Source: Mycobacterium saskatchewanense (lineage in GTDB: Bacteria > Actinomycetota > Actinomycetes > Mycobacteriales > Mycobacteriaceae). From it: DNA of 64,000 bases. Each line of letters opens with the position of its first letter. Within the stretch, counting starts at the first letter, position 1. The notes beneath the pieces are model-generated. The model searched no databases. It worked only from the letters and a program-made list of their open reading frames with translations, and was not told the origin of the DNA. Location: the NCBI RefSeq assembly GCF_010729105.1, contig NZ_AP022573.1, positions 62,001 through 126,000 of the forward strand. Direction: 5' to 3'. Positions 1 to 9,256 of the stretch are shown piece after piece. The position numbers were made by a program, and so were the translations under genes.

Positions 1-237
1 CTCGACGACGCGCGGCGACGAGTTGCCGATGGTGGTGACGGCGATGCCGGAGGCCAGGTCGATGAGCCGGTTGCCGTCGACGTCCTCGACGATGCCTCCG
101 CCGGCGCGCGCGACCCACACCGGCATGGAGACGTTCACGCCGCCCGAGACGGCCGCGGCGCGGCGCTTGGTCAATTCGAGCGATGCGGGACCGGGGATTT
201 CGGTGACCAGCTTGCGGCTTTGCTCGAGGCTGGCCAC
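1..237 (-). CDS. gabT: 4-aminobutyrate aminotransferase GabT, N-terminal part (cut by window edge)
   Basis: The reverse strand reads VASLEQSRKLVTEIPGP followed by a segment with GGGIVEDVDGNRLIDLASGIA, which is the N-terminus of class III PLP-dependent GABA aminotransferases (GABA + 2-oxoglutarate to succinate semialdehyde + glutamate). Only the first 79 codons are present; the PLP lysine lies outside. I chose the GTG at 237 because AGGAGG lies 6 nt upstream of it, while the in-frame ATG at 243 abuts the ribosome site directly. It is transcribed away from yajC, the same divergent arrangement as gabT/yajC in M. tuberculosis. Confidence 0.85.
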   Translation of the reverse strand, partial: MASLEQSRKLVTEIPGPASLELTKRRAAAVSGGVNVSMPVWVARAGGGIVEDVDGNRLIDLASGIAVTTIGNSSPRVVE

Positions 238-365
238 TGTCATCCTCCTCACCGCGGCGCGCGGGTCGCGTCGCGGTTAAAGCCTAGCGGTCGGCTCCGG
301 CCGGCGGCCTGCCAAACTGGACGGGCACACTGGACCGAGGGATTGTCAATACGAAAGACGGGTCG

Positions 366-692
366 ATGCAGAGTTTGGTCTTGTTCCTGCCGTTCCTGCT
401 GATCATGGGCGGCTTCATGTACTTCGCGTCGCGGCGCCAGCGGCGCGCGATGCAGGCCACCATCGACCTCCACGAGTCGCTGCGGCCGGGGGACCGGGTG
501 CACACCACCTCGGGTCTGGAGGCGACGGTCGTTGCAATCGCGGACGAGACCGTCGAACTCGAGATCGCGCCCGGCGTGGTGACCACCTGGATGAAGATGG
601 CCGTCCGCGACCGGATCGTCCCCGACACCGACGAGGACGAGTCGGAGAACGACGCCGACGCCGACGAGACCCCGGTCATCAAGGATTCCTGA
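366..692 (+). CDS. yajC: Preprotein translocase accessory subunit YajC
   Basis: A 108-aa protein with one N-terminal membrane segment (about residues 3-20) followed by a basic RRQRR stretch and the YajC core [18 protein letters not shown]. The C-terminus is highly acidic ([15 protein letters not shown]). YajC binds SecD-SecF at the inner membrane to assist protein export. It stands directly upstream of secD and secF, as in most bacteria, with an 88-bp gap to secD. The length is normal for the family. Confidence 0.95.
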   Translation: MQSLVLFLPFLLIMGGFMYFASRRQRRAMQATIDLHESLRPGDRVHTTSGLEATVVAIADETVELEIAPGVVTTWMKMAVRDRIVPDTDEDESENDADADETPVIKDS

Positions 693-780
693 CGGGAATT
701 CCCGACCGACCGGGCGCCGACGGGGACCACGTAGGCTCTGTCGGGATTGCGAACCGATTCTCGAGCAGAAGGGAAGGACC

Positions 781-2589
781 GTGGCATCGTCTTCGGCGCC
801 GGTGCACGCTGCCCGCTACCTGTCGGTGTTCGCCTTAATGCTCGTCGGTGTCTACCTGCTGGTCTTCCTGACGGGCGACAAGCGGGCCGCTCCCAAGCTC
901 GGCATCGACCTGCAAGGCGGCACCCGCGTCACGCTGACCGCCCGCACGCCGGACGGCTCCGCCCCGAGCCGCGAGGCGTTGGCGCAGGCGCAGCAGATCA
1001 TCAGCTCCCGGGTCAACGGTCTCGGTGTCTCCGGCTCCGAGGTCGTCGTCGACGGGGACAACCTGGTCATCACGGTGCCCGGCAGCGACGGCAACGAGGC
1101 CCGCAACCTCGGGCAGACCGCCCGCCTCTACATCCGGCCAGTGATCCAGGCGGTCCCGGCGCAAAGCGCCCCGCCCAAGGCGCCGCGTCAGCCCGCCGGC
1201 GCGCCGCCGCCCGGTGCCCCCGGTGCCCCCGGCGCTCCCGGCGCCCCCGGCGCGCCGCCGCCCGGTCTGGCGCCGGAGCCCGCGCCACCCGGACAGCCCG
1301 CGCCCGGCCAGCCCGCGCCGCAGCCGCGGCCCTATCCCCAGGACCCACCGCCGAGTCCCGCGCCCAGCCCGAGTCCCGCGCCCAGCCCGAGTCCAGCGCC
1401 CGGGCCCGGACAGCCGGCCGGGGAAGCGCCGCCGCCGATCCAGCCCCCGGACCCGCGCAAGGAACTCGCCGAGCGCATCGCCGAGGAAAAGAACCTGCGG
1501 CAGAGCACCCGTCAGGGTGTTCAGTACATCGCCCTGCAGTTCGAGGCGACCCAGTGCGACAAGACCGACATCCTCGCCGGCAACGATGACCCGAAGCTGC
1601 CCCTGGTCACCTGTTCCACCGACCACAAGGCGGCGTATCTGCTGGGCCCGTCGATCATCAGCGGCGACCAGATTGAGGACGCCACGTCGTCGCTGAACCA
1701 GCGCGGCATCGGTTACGTCGTCGACGTGCAGTTCAAGCCGGCCGCCGCGAACGTCTGGGCGGACTTCACCGCCGCCCACGTCGGCGAGCAGACGGCCTTC
1801 ACCCTGGACTCCCAGGTCGTCAGCGCCCCGCGCATCAACGAGGCGATCCCGGGCGGCCGCACCCAGATCAGTGGCGGTGACCCGCCTTTCAGCGCCGCCA
1901 CCGCCCGCCAGCTGGCCAACGTGCTCAAGTACGGGTCGCTGCCGCTGTCGTTCGAATCGTCGGAGGCGCAGACGGTTTCGGCGACGCTGGGGCTCACCTC
2001 GCTGCGGGCGGGCCTCATCGCGGGCGCGATCGGGTTGCTGCTGGTGCTGCTGTATTCGCTGCTGTACTACCGGGTGCTCGGGCTGCTCACGGCGTTGTCC
2101 TTGGTCGCTTCGGGCGCGATGATTTTCGCGATCCTGGTGCTGTTGGGCCGGTACATCAACTACACCCTGGACCTGGCGGGGATCGCGGGTCTGATCATCG
2201 GCATCGGCACCACCGCCGACTCGTTCGTGGTGTTCTTCGAACGCATCAAAGACGAGATCCGCGAGGGCCGTTCGTTCCGGTCGGCGGTGCCGCGGGGTTG
2301 GGTCCGGGCCCGCAAGACGATCGTGTCCGGCAACGCCGTGACCTTCCTGGCCGCGGCGGTGCTGTACTTCCTGGCGATCGGCCAGGTGAAGGGCTTCGCG
2401 TTCACGTTGGGCCTCACCACGATCCTCGACCTGGTGGTGGTGTTCCTGGTGACCTGGCCGCTGGTCTACCTCGCGTCGAAGTCTCCGACGCTGGCCAAGC
2501 CGAGGTACAACGGCCTCGGAGCCGTTCAGCAGGTCGCCCGCGAACGCCGGGCCTCGGCAGTCGTGAAGACGGGACGGGGTAGCGCATGA
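781..2589 (+). CDS. secD: Protein translocase subunit SecD
   Basis: A 602-aa RND-type export motor subunit that uses the proton gradient to pull proteins through SecYEG. The first membrane helix is about residues 10-32, followed by the DLQGGTRVT motif, an extracytoplasmic domain, and five clustered helices from about residue 408 onward. The GTG start is preceded by AAGGGAAGGACC. Between about residues 123 and 223 is a long Pro/Ala/Gly insert containing [12 protein letters not shown] and [10 protein letters not shown] repeats, making the protein longer than many SecD proteins. The stop overlaps the secF start by 4 nt (ATGA), indicating translational coupling. Confidence 0.97.
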   Translation: MASSSAPVHAARYLSVFALMLVGVYLLVFLTGDKRAAPKLGIDLQGGTRVTLTARTPDGSAPSREALAQAQQIISSRVNGLGVSGSEVVVDGDNLVITVPGSDGNEARNLGQTARLYIRPVIQAVPAQSAPPKAPRQPAGAPPPGAPGAPGAPGAPGAPPPGLAPEPAPPGQPAPGQPAPQPRPYPQDPPPSPAPSPSPAPSPSPAPGPGQPAGEAPPPIQPPDPRKELAERIAEEKNLRQSTRQGVQYIALQFEATQCDKTDILAGNDDPKLPLVTCSTDHKAAYLLGPSIISGDQIEDATSSLNQRGIGYVVDVQFKPAAANVWADFTAAHVGEQTAFTLDSQVVSAPRINEAIPGGRTQISGGDPPFSAATARQLANVLKYGSLPLSFESSEAQTVSATLGLTSLRAGLIAGAIGLLLVLLYSLLYYRVLGLLTALSLVASGAMIFAILVLLGRYINYTLDLAGIAGLIIGIGTTADSFVVFFERIKDEIREGRSFRSAVPRGWVRARKTIVSGNAVTFLAAAVLYFLAIGQVKGFAFTLGLTTILDLVVVFLVTWPLVYLASKSPTLAKPRYNGLGAVQQVARERRASAVVKTGRGSA

Positions 2590-3863
2590 CCGCCTCCAAG
2601 ACCCCCAAGGCGTCGGATGCCGTGGAGCTGACCGGCGGCGCCGACCAGCCGCGCCACGGCTTCCTGTCGCGGCTCTACACCGGCACCGGCGCGTTCGAGG
2701 TGATCGGGCGCCGCAGGGTCTGGTACGGGATCAGCGGGGCGATCGTGGCCATCGCGATCGTCAGCATCGTCGTGCGTGGCTTCGCCTTCGGGATCGACTT
2801 CAAGGGCGGCACCACGGTGTCGATGCCGGCCGCGGGGGCCACCGGCACGGTGCAGACCTCGCAGGTATCCGACGTCTTCCGCAAGGCCCTCGGCACCGAT
2901 CCCGAATCGGTGGTCGTCGTGGGCAGCGGCGCGTCGGCGACGGTGCAGATCCGCTCCGAGACGCTGACCAACGACCAGACGGCCAAGCTGCGCAACGCCC
3001 TGTACGACGCCTTCCAGCCCAGGGGCACCGACGGTAAGCCCAGCAAGCAGGCGATCAGCGACTCGGCGGTGTCGTCGACGTGGGGCGGTCAGATCACCAA
3101 GAAGGCACTGATCGCGCTGGTGGTGTTCCTGGCCCTGGTCGGCCTGTACATCACGGTGCGCTACGAGCGCTACATGGCCGTCTCGGCGCTGACGACCATG
3201 TGCTTCGACCTGACCGTCACCGCCGGCGTGTACTCCCTGGTCGGCTTCGAGGTCAGCCCCGCCACCGTCATCGGGCTGCTGACGATCCTCGGTTTCTCCC
3301 TGTACGACACCGTGATCGTCTTCGACAAGGTGGAGGAGAACACCCAGGGGTTCCAGCACACCACCCGGCGCACGTTCGCCGAGCAGGCCAACCTGGCGAT
3401 CAACCAGACGTTCATGCGGTCGATCAACACCAGCCTGATCTCGGTGCTGCCGATCCTGGCGCTGATGGTGGTGGCGGTGTGGCTGCTCGGCGTCGGCACC
3501 CTGAAGGACCTGGCCCTGGTGCAGCTGGTCGGCATCCTGGTCGGGACGTACTCGTCGATCTTCTTCGCCACCCCGCTGCTGGTGACGCTGCGGGAGCGCA
3601 CGGAGTTGGTGCGCGCGCACACCCGGCGGGTCCTGCGGCGGCGCAGCCCCGGTTCGCGGGGTGCCGCCGAGGTCGCCGACACCTCCGACAGCGTCGATGC
3701 CGACGCCGAAACCGACGCGCAGGAGCCTTCGGCCGCGGATGACGCGGCGCCGGCCGCGGAGCCCGACAAGCCGGCGCCGAGTAAGCCCGCGCCGGGTGCG
3801 CGCCCGGTGCGGCCGACGGGGACCCGGCGCCCGACCGGCAAGCGAAACGCCGGCCGGCGGTAG
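2586..3863 (+). CDS. secF: Protein translocase subunit SecF
   Basis: A 425-aa partner of SecD with the family signature GIDFKGGT just after the first membrane helix, and the C-terminal helical bundle containing [22 protein letters not shown]. It acts with SecD and YajC in late translocation across the plasma membrane. After the last helix comes a charged cytoplasmic tail of about 100 residues that is rich in Asp, Ala and Pro and ends with a basic [14 protein letters not shown]. This tail is low complexity and probably disordered. The start overlaps the secD stop. Confidence 0.97.
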   Translation: MTASKTPKASDAVELTGGADQPRHGFLSRLYTGTGAFEVIGRRRVWYGISGAIVAIAIVSIVVRGFAFGIDFKGGTTVSMPAAGATGTVQTSQVSDVFRKALGTDPESVVVVGSGASATVQIRSETLTNDQTAKLRNALYDAFQPRGTDGKPSKQAISDSAVSSTWGGQITKKALIALVVFLALVGLYITVRYERYMAVSALTTMCFDLTVTAGVYSLVGFEVSPATVIGLLTILGFSLYDTVIVFDKVEENTQGFQHTTRRTFAEQANLAINQTFMRSINTSLISVLPILALMVVAVWLLGVGTLKDLALVQLVGILVGTYSSIFFATPLLVTLRERTELVRAHTRRVLRRRSPGSRGAAEVADTSDSVDADAETDAQEPSAADDAAPAAEPDKPAPSKPAPGARPVRPTGTRRPTGKRNAGRR

Positions 3864-3868
3864 CTCCG

Positions 3869-5524
3869 ATGGCCGTCCGCGCCGGCCCCCGCGGCCTGAC
3901 GGGGTGGGCGAGTGCCGGTCTGGCGGTGCTGTTGCTGACCGCCTTCGCGCTGACCGGCTGTTCCGGTAGTGCCGCCTCGCAGATCGATTACGTGGTCGAC
4001 GGCCCACTTTCCACCTACAACACCAACACCGTGGCGGGTGCGGCGTCCGCCGGGGCGCAGGCGTTCGCCCGCACGCTGACCGGCTTCGCCTATCACGGTC
4101 CCGACGGGCAGGTGGTTCCCGACCGCGACTTCGGCACCGTGTCGGTCGTCGGCGGCTCGCCGCTGGTGCTTGACTACCAGATCGCCGACAACGCCGTCTA
4201 CTCCGACGGCAAGCCGGTGACCTGCGACGACCTCGTGCTGACCTGGGCCGCGCAATCGGGCAAGTTCCCCGAGTTCGACGCCGCCAGCCAGGCCGGCTAC
4301 GTCGACATCGCCAACGTCGACTGCATCCCGGGGCAGAAGAAGGCCCGGGTGTCTTTTGTCCCGGACCGCAGCGTCGTGGACTACGCCCAGCTGTTCTCCG
4401 CGACCTCGCTGATGCCGTCGCACATCATCGCCGACCGGCTCAACGTCGACGTGACCGCGGCGCTGCTCAGCAGGAACGGGCAGCTCGTGGAGCAGATCGC
4501 CAAACAGTGGAACACCATCTGGGACCTCAAGCCGGGCCTGGATCTCAAGCTCTTCCCGTCATCGGGGCCGTACAAGATCGAGTCGATCCTCGATCACGGC
4601 GGGGTCGTGCTCGTCGCCAACGACCGGTGGTGGGGCCCCCGGGCGATCACCAAACGGATCACGGTGTGGCCGCAGGGACCGGACATCCAGGACCGGGTGA
4701 ACAGCCGCAGCGTCGACGTCGTGGACGTCGCGTCCGGCTCCTCGGGGGCGCTCGCGCCGCCCGACAACTACGACCGCAGCGAGTCCCCGTCGGACGGTAT
4801 CGAGCAGCTCATCTTCGCTCCGCAGGGCCCGCTGTCGCAGCCCAAGGCCCGACGCGCGGTCGCGCTCTGCACGCCGCGCGACACCATCGCCCACGACGCG
4901 GGGGCGCCCATCGCGAACTCGCGGCTGGCTCCGGTCGCCGACGACGCCGTGTCCGCCGGGGACGGGGCCCCCGACGCGGGCCAGTTCGGCAAGGCCGACC
5001 CGGCCGCCGCGCGGGAAGCGCTCGGCGGGGCGCCGCTGTCGGCGCGGATCGGGTACCAGGGACCCAACGCGCGGCTGGCGGTCACCGTCGGTGCGATCAC
5101 CAAGTCGTGCGCCGCCGCGGGGATCGCGATCTCCAGCGTCACCGTCGATTCCCCCGCGGCGCTCAAGGACGGAAAGATCGACATGTTGCTGGCGAGTACC
5201 GGCGGCGCGACCGGCAGCGGGTCGACGGGATCGTCGGCGATGGACGCCTACGACCTGCACAGCGGCAACGGCAACAACCTGTCCGGCTACTCGAATCCGC
5301 AGGTCGACGGCGCAATCAGCGCGCTGGCGGTCTCGGCCGACCCGGCCGAGCGCGTCAGGCTGCTGGCCGAGGCCGCCCCGGTACTGTGGGGCGATATGCC
5401 GACCTTGCCCCTCTACCGTCAGCAGCGGACGCTGCTGTTGTCGAAGAAGATGTACGCCGTGAGCAAGAATCCGACCCGCTGGGGCGCGGGCTGGAACATG
5501 GACCGATGGGCGCTGGTCCAGTGA
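3869..5524 (+). CDS. Solute-binding lipoprotein, peptide/oligopeptide ABC family (Rv2585c-like)
   Basis: A 551-aa family 5 extracellular solute-binding protein (DppA/OppA type). Residues 14-31 form a lipoprotein signal ending in the lipobox ALTGC, with Cys31 the expected lipidation site. The mature part contains the usual peptide-binder stretches ([27 protein letters not shown]). No permease or ATPase lies nearby, so it is an orphan binding protein or serves a distant transporter; the substrate is unknown. It starts 5 nt after secF and overlaps apt by 4 nt, so it appears to be part of the yajC-secDF-apt transcript, matching the position of Rv2585c. Confidence 0.88.
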   Translation: MAVRAGPRGLTGWASAGLAVLLLTAFALTGCSGSAASQIDYVVDGPLSTYNTNTVAGAASAGAQAFARTLTGFAYHGPDGQVVPDRDFGTVSVVGGSPLVLDYQIADNAVYSDGKPVTCDDLVLTWAAQSGKFPEFDAASQAGYVDIANVDCIPGQKKARVSFVPDRSVVDYAQLFSATSLMPSHIIADRLNVDVTAALLSRNGQLVEQIAKQWNTIWDLKPGLDLKLFPSSGPYKIESILDHGGVVLVANDRWWGPRAITKRITVWPQGPDIQDRVNSRSVDVVDVASGSSGALAPPDNYDRSESPSDGIEQLIFAPQGPLSQPKARRAVALCTPRDTIAHDAGAPIANSRLAPVADDAVSAGDGAPDAGQFGKADPAAAREALGGAPLSARIGYQGPNARLAVTVGAITKSCAAAGIAISSVTVDSPAALKDGKIDMLLASTGGATGSGSTGSSAMDAYDLHSGNGNNLSGYSNPQVDGAISALAVSADPAERVRLLAEAAPVLWGDMPTLPLYRQQRTLLLSKKMYAVSKNPTRWGAGWNMDRWALVQ

Positions 5525-6060
5525 CGGGTGCGGGGGTCCGTTCGGTGGGCGACCTGATCGACTCCCTGACCCGGAAGGTCGCCGATTTCCCCGAGCCCGG
5601 AATCCAGTTCAAGGACCTGACGCCGGTGTTCGCCGACCGCGAGGCGATGACGGCGGTCACCCACGCGTTGGCCGACATCGCGTCCGCCGCCGACCTGGTG
5701 GCCGGCATCGACTCGCGCGGGTTTCTGGCGGCGGCGGCGGTCGCCGGTCGATTGGGCACCGGCGTGCTGGCCATCCGCAAGGCCGGGAAGCTGCCCCCGC
5801 CCGTGCACTCCGAGCGGTACGACCTGGAGTACGGCACCGCCACGTTGGAAATCCCCGCCGACGGCATCGATCTGCGCGGCCGCCGCGTGGTCATCATCGA
5901 CGACGTGCTGGCCACCGGCGGCACCTTGGGCGCGGCGACCCGGTTGCTGGAGCGGGTGGGGGCCGACGTGACCGCGGCGGCGGTGGTCATCGAGCTGACC
6001 GCGTTGGGTGGCCGCGAGGCCGTCGCGCCGCTGCGGGTGCACAGCCTGAGCAGGGCGTAG
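5521..6060 (+). CDS. apt: Adenine phosphoribosyltransferase
   Basis: A 179-aa enzyme converting adenine and PRPP to AMP in purine salvage. The PRPP-binding motif [13 protein letters not shown] lies near residue 121, preceded by the typical [12 protein letters not shown] and KAGKLPP segments. The GTG start at 5521 overlaps the preceding stop by 4 nt; the same frame stays open far upstream, but that extension runs antiparallel in sense to the lipoprotein gene and is not APT-like. relA follows after one small broken gene, the usual mycobacterial order. Confidence 0.95.
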   Translation: MTGAGVRSVGDLIDSLTRKVADFPEPGIQFKDLTPVFADREAMTAVTHALADIASAADLVAGIDSRGFLAAAAVAGRLGTGVLAIRKAGKLPPPVHSERYDLEYGTATLEIPADGIDLRGRRVVIIDDVLATGGTLGAATRLLERVGADVTAAAVVIELTALGGREAVAPLRVHSLSRA

Positions 6061-6062
6061 CG

Positions 6063-6534
6063 GTGAGTCGGCGGGCCGCCGCCGAATCGACGGAAGTGCT
6101 GCGAAAGCTGTTGGGCTACATCGCGTATTACCACGACGAGGATGGACGCCCGCCCTTTCTGGTGTCGCATGCCTGGACGGCGGGCCCGAACATCCTCCTG
6201 GTCTACGAGGCGCCGCTCTCGGCCGTCACCTGGGGCCTGTGCGGCGACACCAGGGAGTCGATCGTCGGCGTCGGCCCCCGGTCGCCGGTGGACGATGCGG
6301 CGTATTGCTACTACGTGTGCGACCTGGAGGAAGGCCGCGTGTCGGCGTCCTCCCCCACCCGGGCGACCCGGGCACCATCTACTGGCTCGGGTTTCCGCGC
6401 GACGGCCTTCCGCCACGGCCGTCACACCTTCCGGAGGCGTATCGAACACGCCACCCCCCGCGGCGCCGCAGAAGCGGCGGCCGGAACGTCCCGACCAGCC
6501 GTTTCACCCACGTCGCTACGCCGATCCGTCCTGA
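6063..6534 (+). pseudogene. Small conserved-looking protein gene with two apparent frameshifts
   Basis: The reading starts at GTG 6063, two bases after the apt stop, and gives a good protein-like stretch LLGYIAYYHDEDGRPPF ... AAYCYYVCDLEEGRV up to about 6343. Thereafter that frame becomes Ser/Arg/Thr-rich. Sense-looking sequence continues in another frame (LPHPGDPGTIYWLGFPRDGL, about 6350-6410) and then in a third frame (VTPSGGVSNTPP ... HPRRYADPS, stop at 6534). The simplest reading is one gene of about 155 codons broken by two indels, or two base-calling errors. I do not recognise a domain. The uninterrupted first frame runs on to 6608 and would overlap the relA start, which also argues against it being the true product. 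Confidence 0.5.
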
Positions 6535-6612
6535 GCGACGCCGGGTTGTCGCAGAGCGTCCGGCGCAGGCGCGCTTTGGCGATATCCTCAAATGGAGATC
6601 GGAGGTGACCAC

Positions 6613-9024
6613 GTGGTGAACGACCAGGGCGCAACGCAGGCTCTCGACGTGCCCGCTGAATCGCCCGCGTCGCCGCGTGCCGGCGAGCCGGCCTCGGGGC
6701 CGGCCACCGCGCCGCTGCCGGTCGGCGAGGCGCCGGAGCAGCCCACCGAGACCCTGAAGACGTCGAGCAGCGCGTCGCGTCGGGTCCGCGCCCGGCTGGC
6801 GCGACGGATGACGGCCCAGCGCAGCGCGCTCAACCCGGTGCTGGAACCGCTGGTGGCCGTCCACCGCGAGATCTACCCCAAGGCCAACGTGCAGCTGCTG
6901 CAGCGGGCGTTCGAGGTCGCCGACCAGCGGCACGCCACCCAGCTGCGGCACTCCGGTGATCCGTACATCACCCACCCGCTGGCCGTCGCCAACATCCTGG
7001 CCGAATTGGGCATGGACACCACCACTTTGGTGGCCGCGCTGCTGCACGACACCGTCGAGGACACCGGGTACACGCTCGAACAGCTGTCCGAGGAGTTCGG
7101 CGAGGAGGTGGCGCACCTCGTCGACGGCGTCACCAAGCTGGACCGGGTGGTCCTGGGCACCGCCGCCGAGGGCGAGACGATCCGCAAGATGATCACCGCC
7201 ATGGCGCGCGATCCCCGCGTGCTGGTGATCAAGGTCGCCGACCGGCTGCACAACATGCGCACCATGCGCTTCCTGCCGCCGGAGAAACAGGCCCGTAAGG
7301 CCCGCGAGACGCTGGAAGTCATTGCGCCCCTTGCGCATCGGCTGGGTATGGCCAGCGTCAAGTGGGAACTCGAAGACCTGTCCTTCGCGATCCTGCATCC
7401 CAAGAAGTACGACGAGATCGTCCGGCTGGTGGCCGGCCGCGCGCCGTCGCGGGACACCTACCTGGCCAAGGTTCGCGCCGAGATCACCAACACGCTGAAC
7501 GCGTCGAAGATCAAGGCGACCGTCGAGGGCCGCCCGAAGCACTACTGGTCGATCTACCAGAAGATGATCGTCAAGGGGCGCGACTTCGACGACATCCACG
7601 ACCTGGTCGGCATCCGCATCCTGTGCGACGAGATCCGGGACTGCTACGCGGCCGTCGGCGTGGTGCACTCGCTGTGGCAGCCGATGGCCGGGCGGTTCAA
7701 GGACTACATCGCGCAGCCCCGCTACGGCGTGTACCAGTCGTTGCACACCACGGTCGTCGGGCCGGAGGGCAAGCCGCTGGAGGTGCAGATCCGCACCCGC
7801 GACATGCACCGCACCGCCGAGTACGGCATCGCAGCGCACTGGCGGTACAAGGAGGCCAAGGGCCGCAACGGCCTTCCGCATCCCCACGCCGCTGCCGAGA
7901 TCGACGACATGGCGTGGATGCGGCAACTGCTCGACTGGCAGCGGGAGGCCGCCGACCCCGGCGAGTTCCTGGAGTCGCTGCGTTACGACCTTGCGGTACA
8001 AGAGATCTTCGTGTTCACCCCCAAGGGCGACGTCATCACCCTGCCGAACGGCTCGACCCCGGTGGACTTCGCCTACGCGGTACACACCGAGGTCGGCCAT
8101 CGCTGCATCGGCGCCCGGGTCAACGGCCGCCTGGTCGCCCTGGAGCGCAAGCTCGAAAACGGCGAAGTCGTCGAGGTTTTCACGTCCAAGGCGGCCAACG
8201 CGGGACCGTCGCGTGACTGGCAGCAGTTCGTGGTGTCGCCGCGGGCGAAGACAAAGATCCGGCAGTGGTTCGCCAAGGAGCGCCGCGAGGAGGCGCTGGA
8301 GGCCGGCAAGGAGGCGATGGCCCGGGAGGTGCGCCGGGGCGGGCTTCCCCTGCAGCGCCTGGTCAATGCCGAGTCTATGGCCGCGGTCGCCCGCGAGCTG
8401 CACTACACCGACGTCTCCGCGCTCTACACCGCGATCGGCGAGGGCCACGTGTCGGCCAAGCACGCCGTGCAGCGGCTGCTGGCCGAGCTGGGCGGCATCG
8501 ACCAGGCCGAAGAGGAGCTCGCCGAGCGGTCCACGCCGACGACCATGCTGCGCCGCCCCCGCAGCAGCGACGACGTCGGCGTCTCGGTGCCCGGCGCGCC
8601 CGGCGTGCTGACCAAGCTGGCCAAGTGCTGCACCCCGGTGCCCGGCGACGCGATCATGGGTTTCGTCACCCGCGGCGGGGGAGTCAGCGTGCACCGCACC
8701 GACTGCACCAATGCGGCGTCGCTGCAGCAGCAGTCCGAGCGCATCATCGAGGTGCTGTGGGCGCCGTCGCCGTCGTCGGTCTTCCTGGTCGCCATCCAGG
8801 TCGAAGCGCTCGACCGGCACCGGCTGCTGTCGGACGTGACGCGGGTGCTGGCCGACGAGAAGGTGAACATCCTGTCGGCATCCGTCACGACCTCGGGTGA
8901 CCGGGTTGCGGTGAGCCGCTTCACCTTTGAGATGGGCGACCCCAAGCACCTCGGCCACCTGCTCAACGTCGTGCGCAACGTGGAGGGCGTTTTCGACGTC
9001 TACCGGGTGACGTCCGCCGCCTAG
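6613..9024 (+). CDS. relA: Bifunctional (p)ppGpp synthetase/hydrolase Rel
   Basis: An 803-aa RSH enzyme that makes and degrades the stringent-response alarmone. Order: HD hydrolase domain with [10 protein letters not shown] near residue 145, synthetase domain ([21 protein letters not shown] near 309), TGS domain ([14 protein letters not shown] near 465), a Cys-containing region ([11 protein letters not shown]), and a C-terminal ACT domain from about 726. Both catalytic modules look intact. I chose GTG 6613 because GGAGG sits 7 nt upstream; an in-frame ATG at 6592 has no ribosome site and GTG 6616 is an alternative. The M. tuberculosis protein is 790 aa. It is convergent with the kinase gene downstream. 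Confidence 0.96.
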   Translation: MVNDQGATQALDVPAESPASPRAGEPASGPATAPLPVGEAPEQPTETLKTSSSASRRVRARLARRMTAQRSALNPVLEPLVAVHREIYPKANVQLLQRAFEVADQRHATQLRHSGDPYITHPLAVANILAELGMDTTTLVAALLHDTVEDTGYTLEQLSEEFGEEVAHLVDGVTKLDRVVLGTAAEGETIRKMITAMARDPRVLVIKVADRLHNMRTMRFLPPEKQARKARETLEVIAPLAHRLGMASVKWELEDLSFAILHPKKYDEIVRLVAGRAPSRDTYLAKVRAEITNTLNASKIKATVEGRPKHYWSIYQKMIVKGRDFDDIHDLVGIRILCDEIRDCYAAVGVVHSLWQPMAGRFKDYIAQPRYGVYQSLHTTVVGPEGKPLEVQIRTRDMHRTAEYGIAAHWRYKEAKGRNGLPHPHAAAEIDDMAWMRQLLDWQREAADPGEFLESLRYDLAVQEIFVFTPKGDVITLPNGSTPVDFAYAVHTEVGHRCIGARVNGRLVALERKLENGEVVEVFTSKAANAGPSRDWQQFVVSPRAKTKIRQWFAKERREEALEAGKEAMAREVRRGGLPLQRLVNAESMAAVARELHYTDVSALYTAIGEGHVSAKHAVQRLLAELGGIDQAEEELAERSTPTTMLRRPRSSDDVGVSVPGAPGVLTKLAKCCTPVPGDAIMGFVTRGGGVSVHRTDCTNAASLQQQSERIIEVLWAPSPSSVFLVAIQVEALDRHRLLSDVTRVLADEKVNILSASVTTSGDRVAVSRFTFEMGDPKHLGHLLNVVRNVEGVFDVYRVTSAA

Positions 9025-9060
9025 CTGTCGTGACCCAGCGCCGCGCTACTCCTCGGCGCT

Positions 9061-9131
9061 CGGCGCCGAAATTGCGGTGAGGGTCGCGATCTGCCGGGCG
9101 GACCACGACCGCTGCGGCAATCTCGGCGGCA
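9061..9131. repeat. Intergenic repeat, copy 1, with inverted ends
   Basis: About 70 bp between the convergent relA and kinase genes closely matches 28461-28528. Shared blocks are GCGCCGA-ATTGCGGTG, GGGTC-CG, CACGACCGC and ATCTCGGCGGC. The ends are inverted (CCGAAATTGC against GCAATCTCGG), so a hairpin is possible. The rest of the 232-bp gap 9025-9256 shows no convincing gene. It may be a transcription terminator or a dispersed mycobacterial intergenic element. Confidence 0.55.
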
Positions 9132-9256
9132 AGTAAGCGGACACGACGCGCCCCCGCCGCCCCGAACCGAATCTCCGCCGCGCTGCCGGCCGCCACGAAC
9201 CCCTCCTGGCGTCGGCCGTCTGCCAAGTCAGCGAGGTGTATCCCGTCTGGTCCGTT

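Noticed and set aside
6379..8958. A very long open frame (859 codons) on the reverse strand across relA
   Set aside because: It is antisense to an intact, conserved relA. Its product is Arg/His/Gly/Ala-rich with no domain, as expected from GC-rich third positions.
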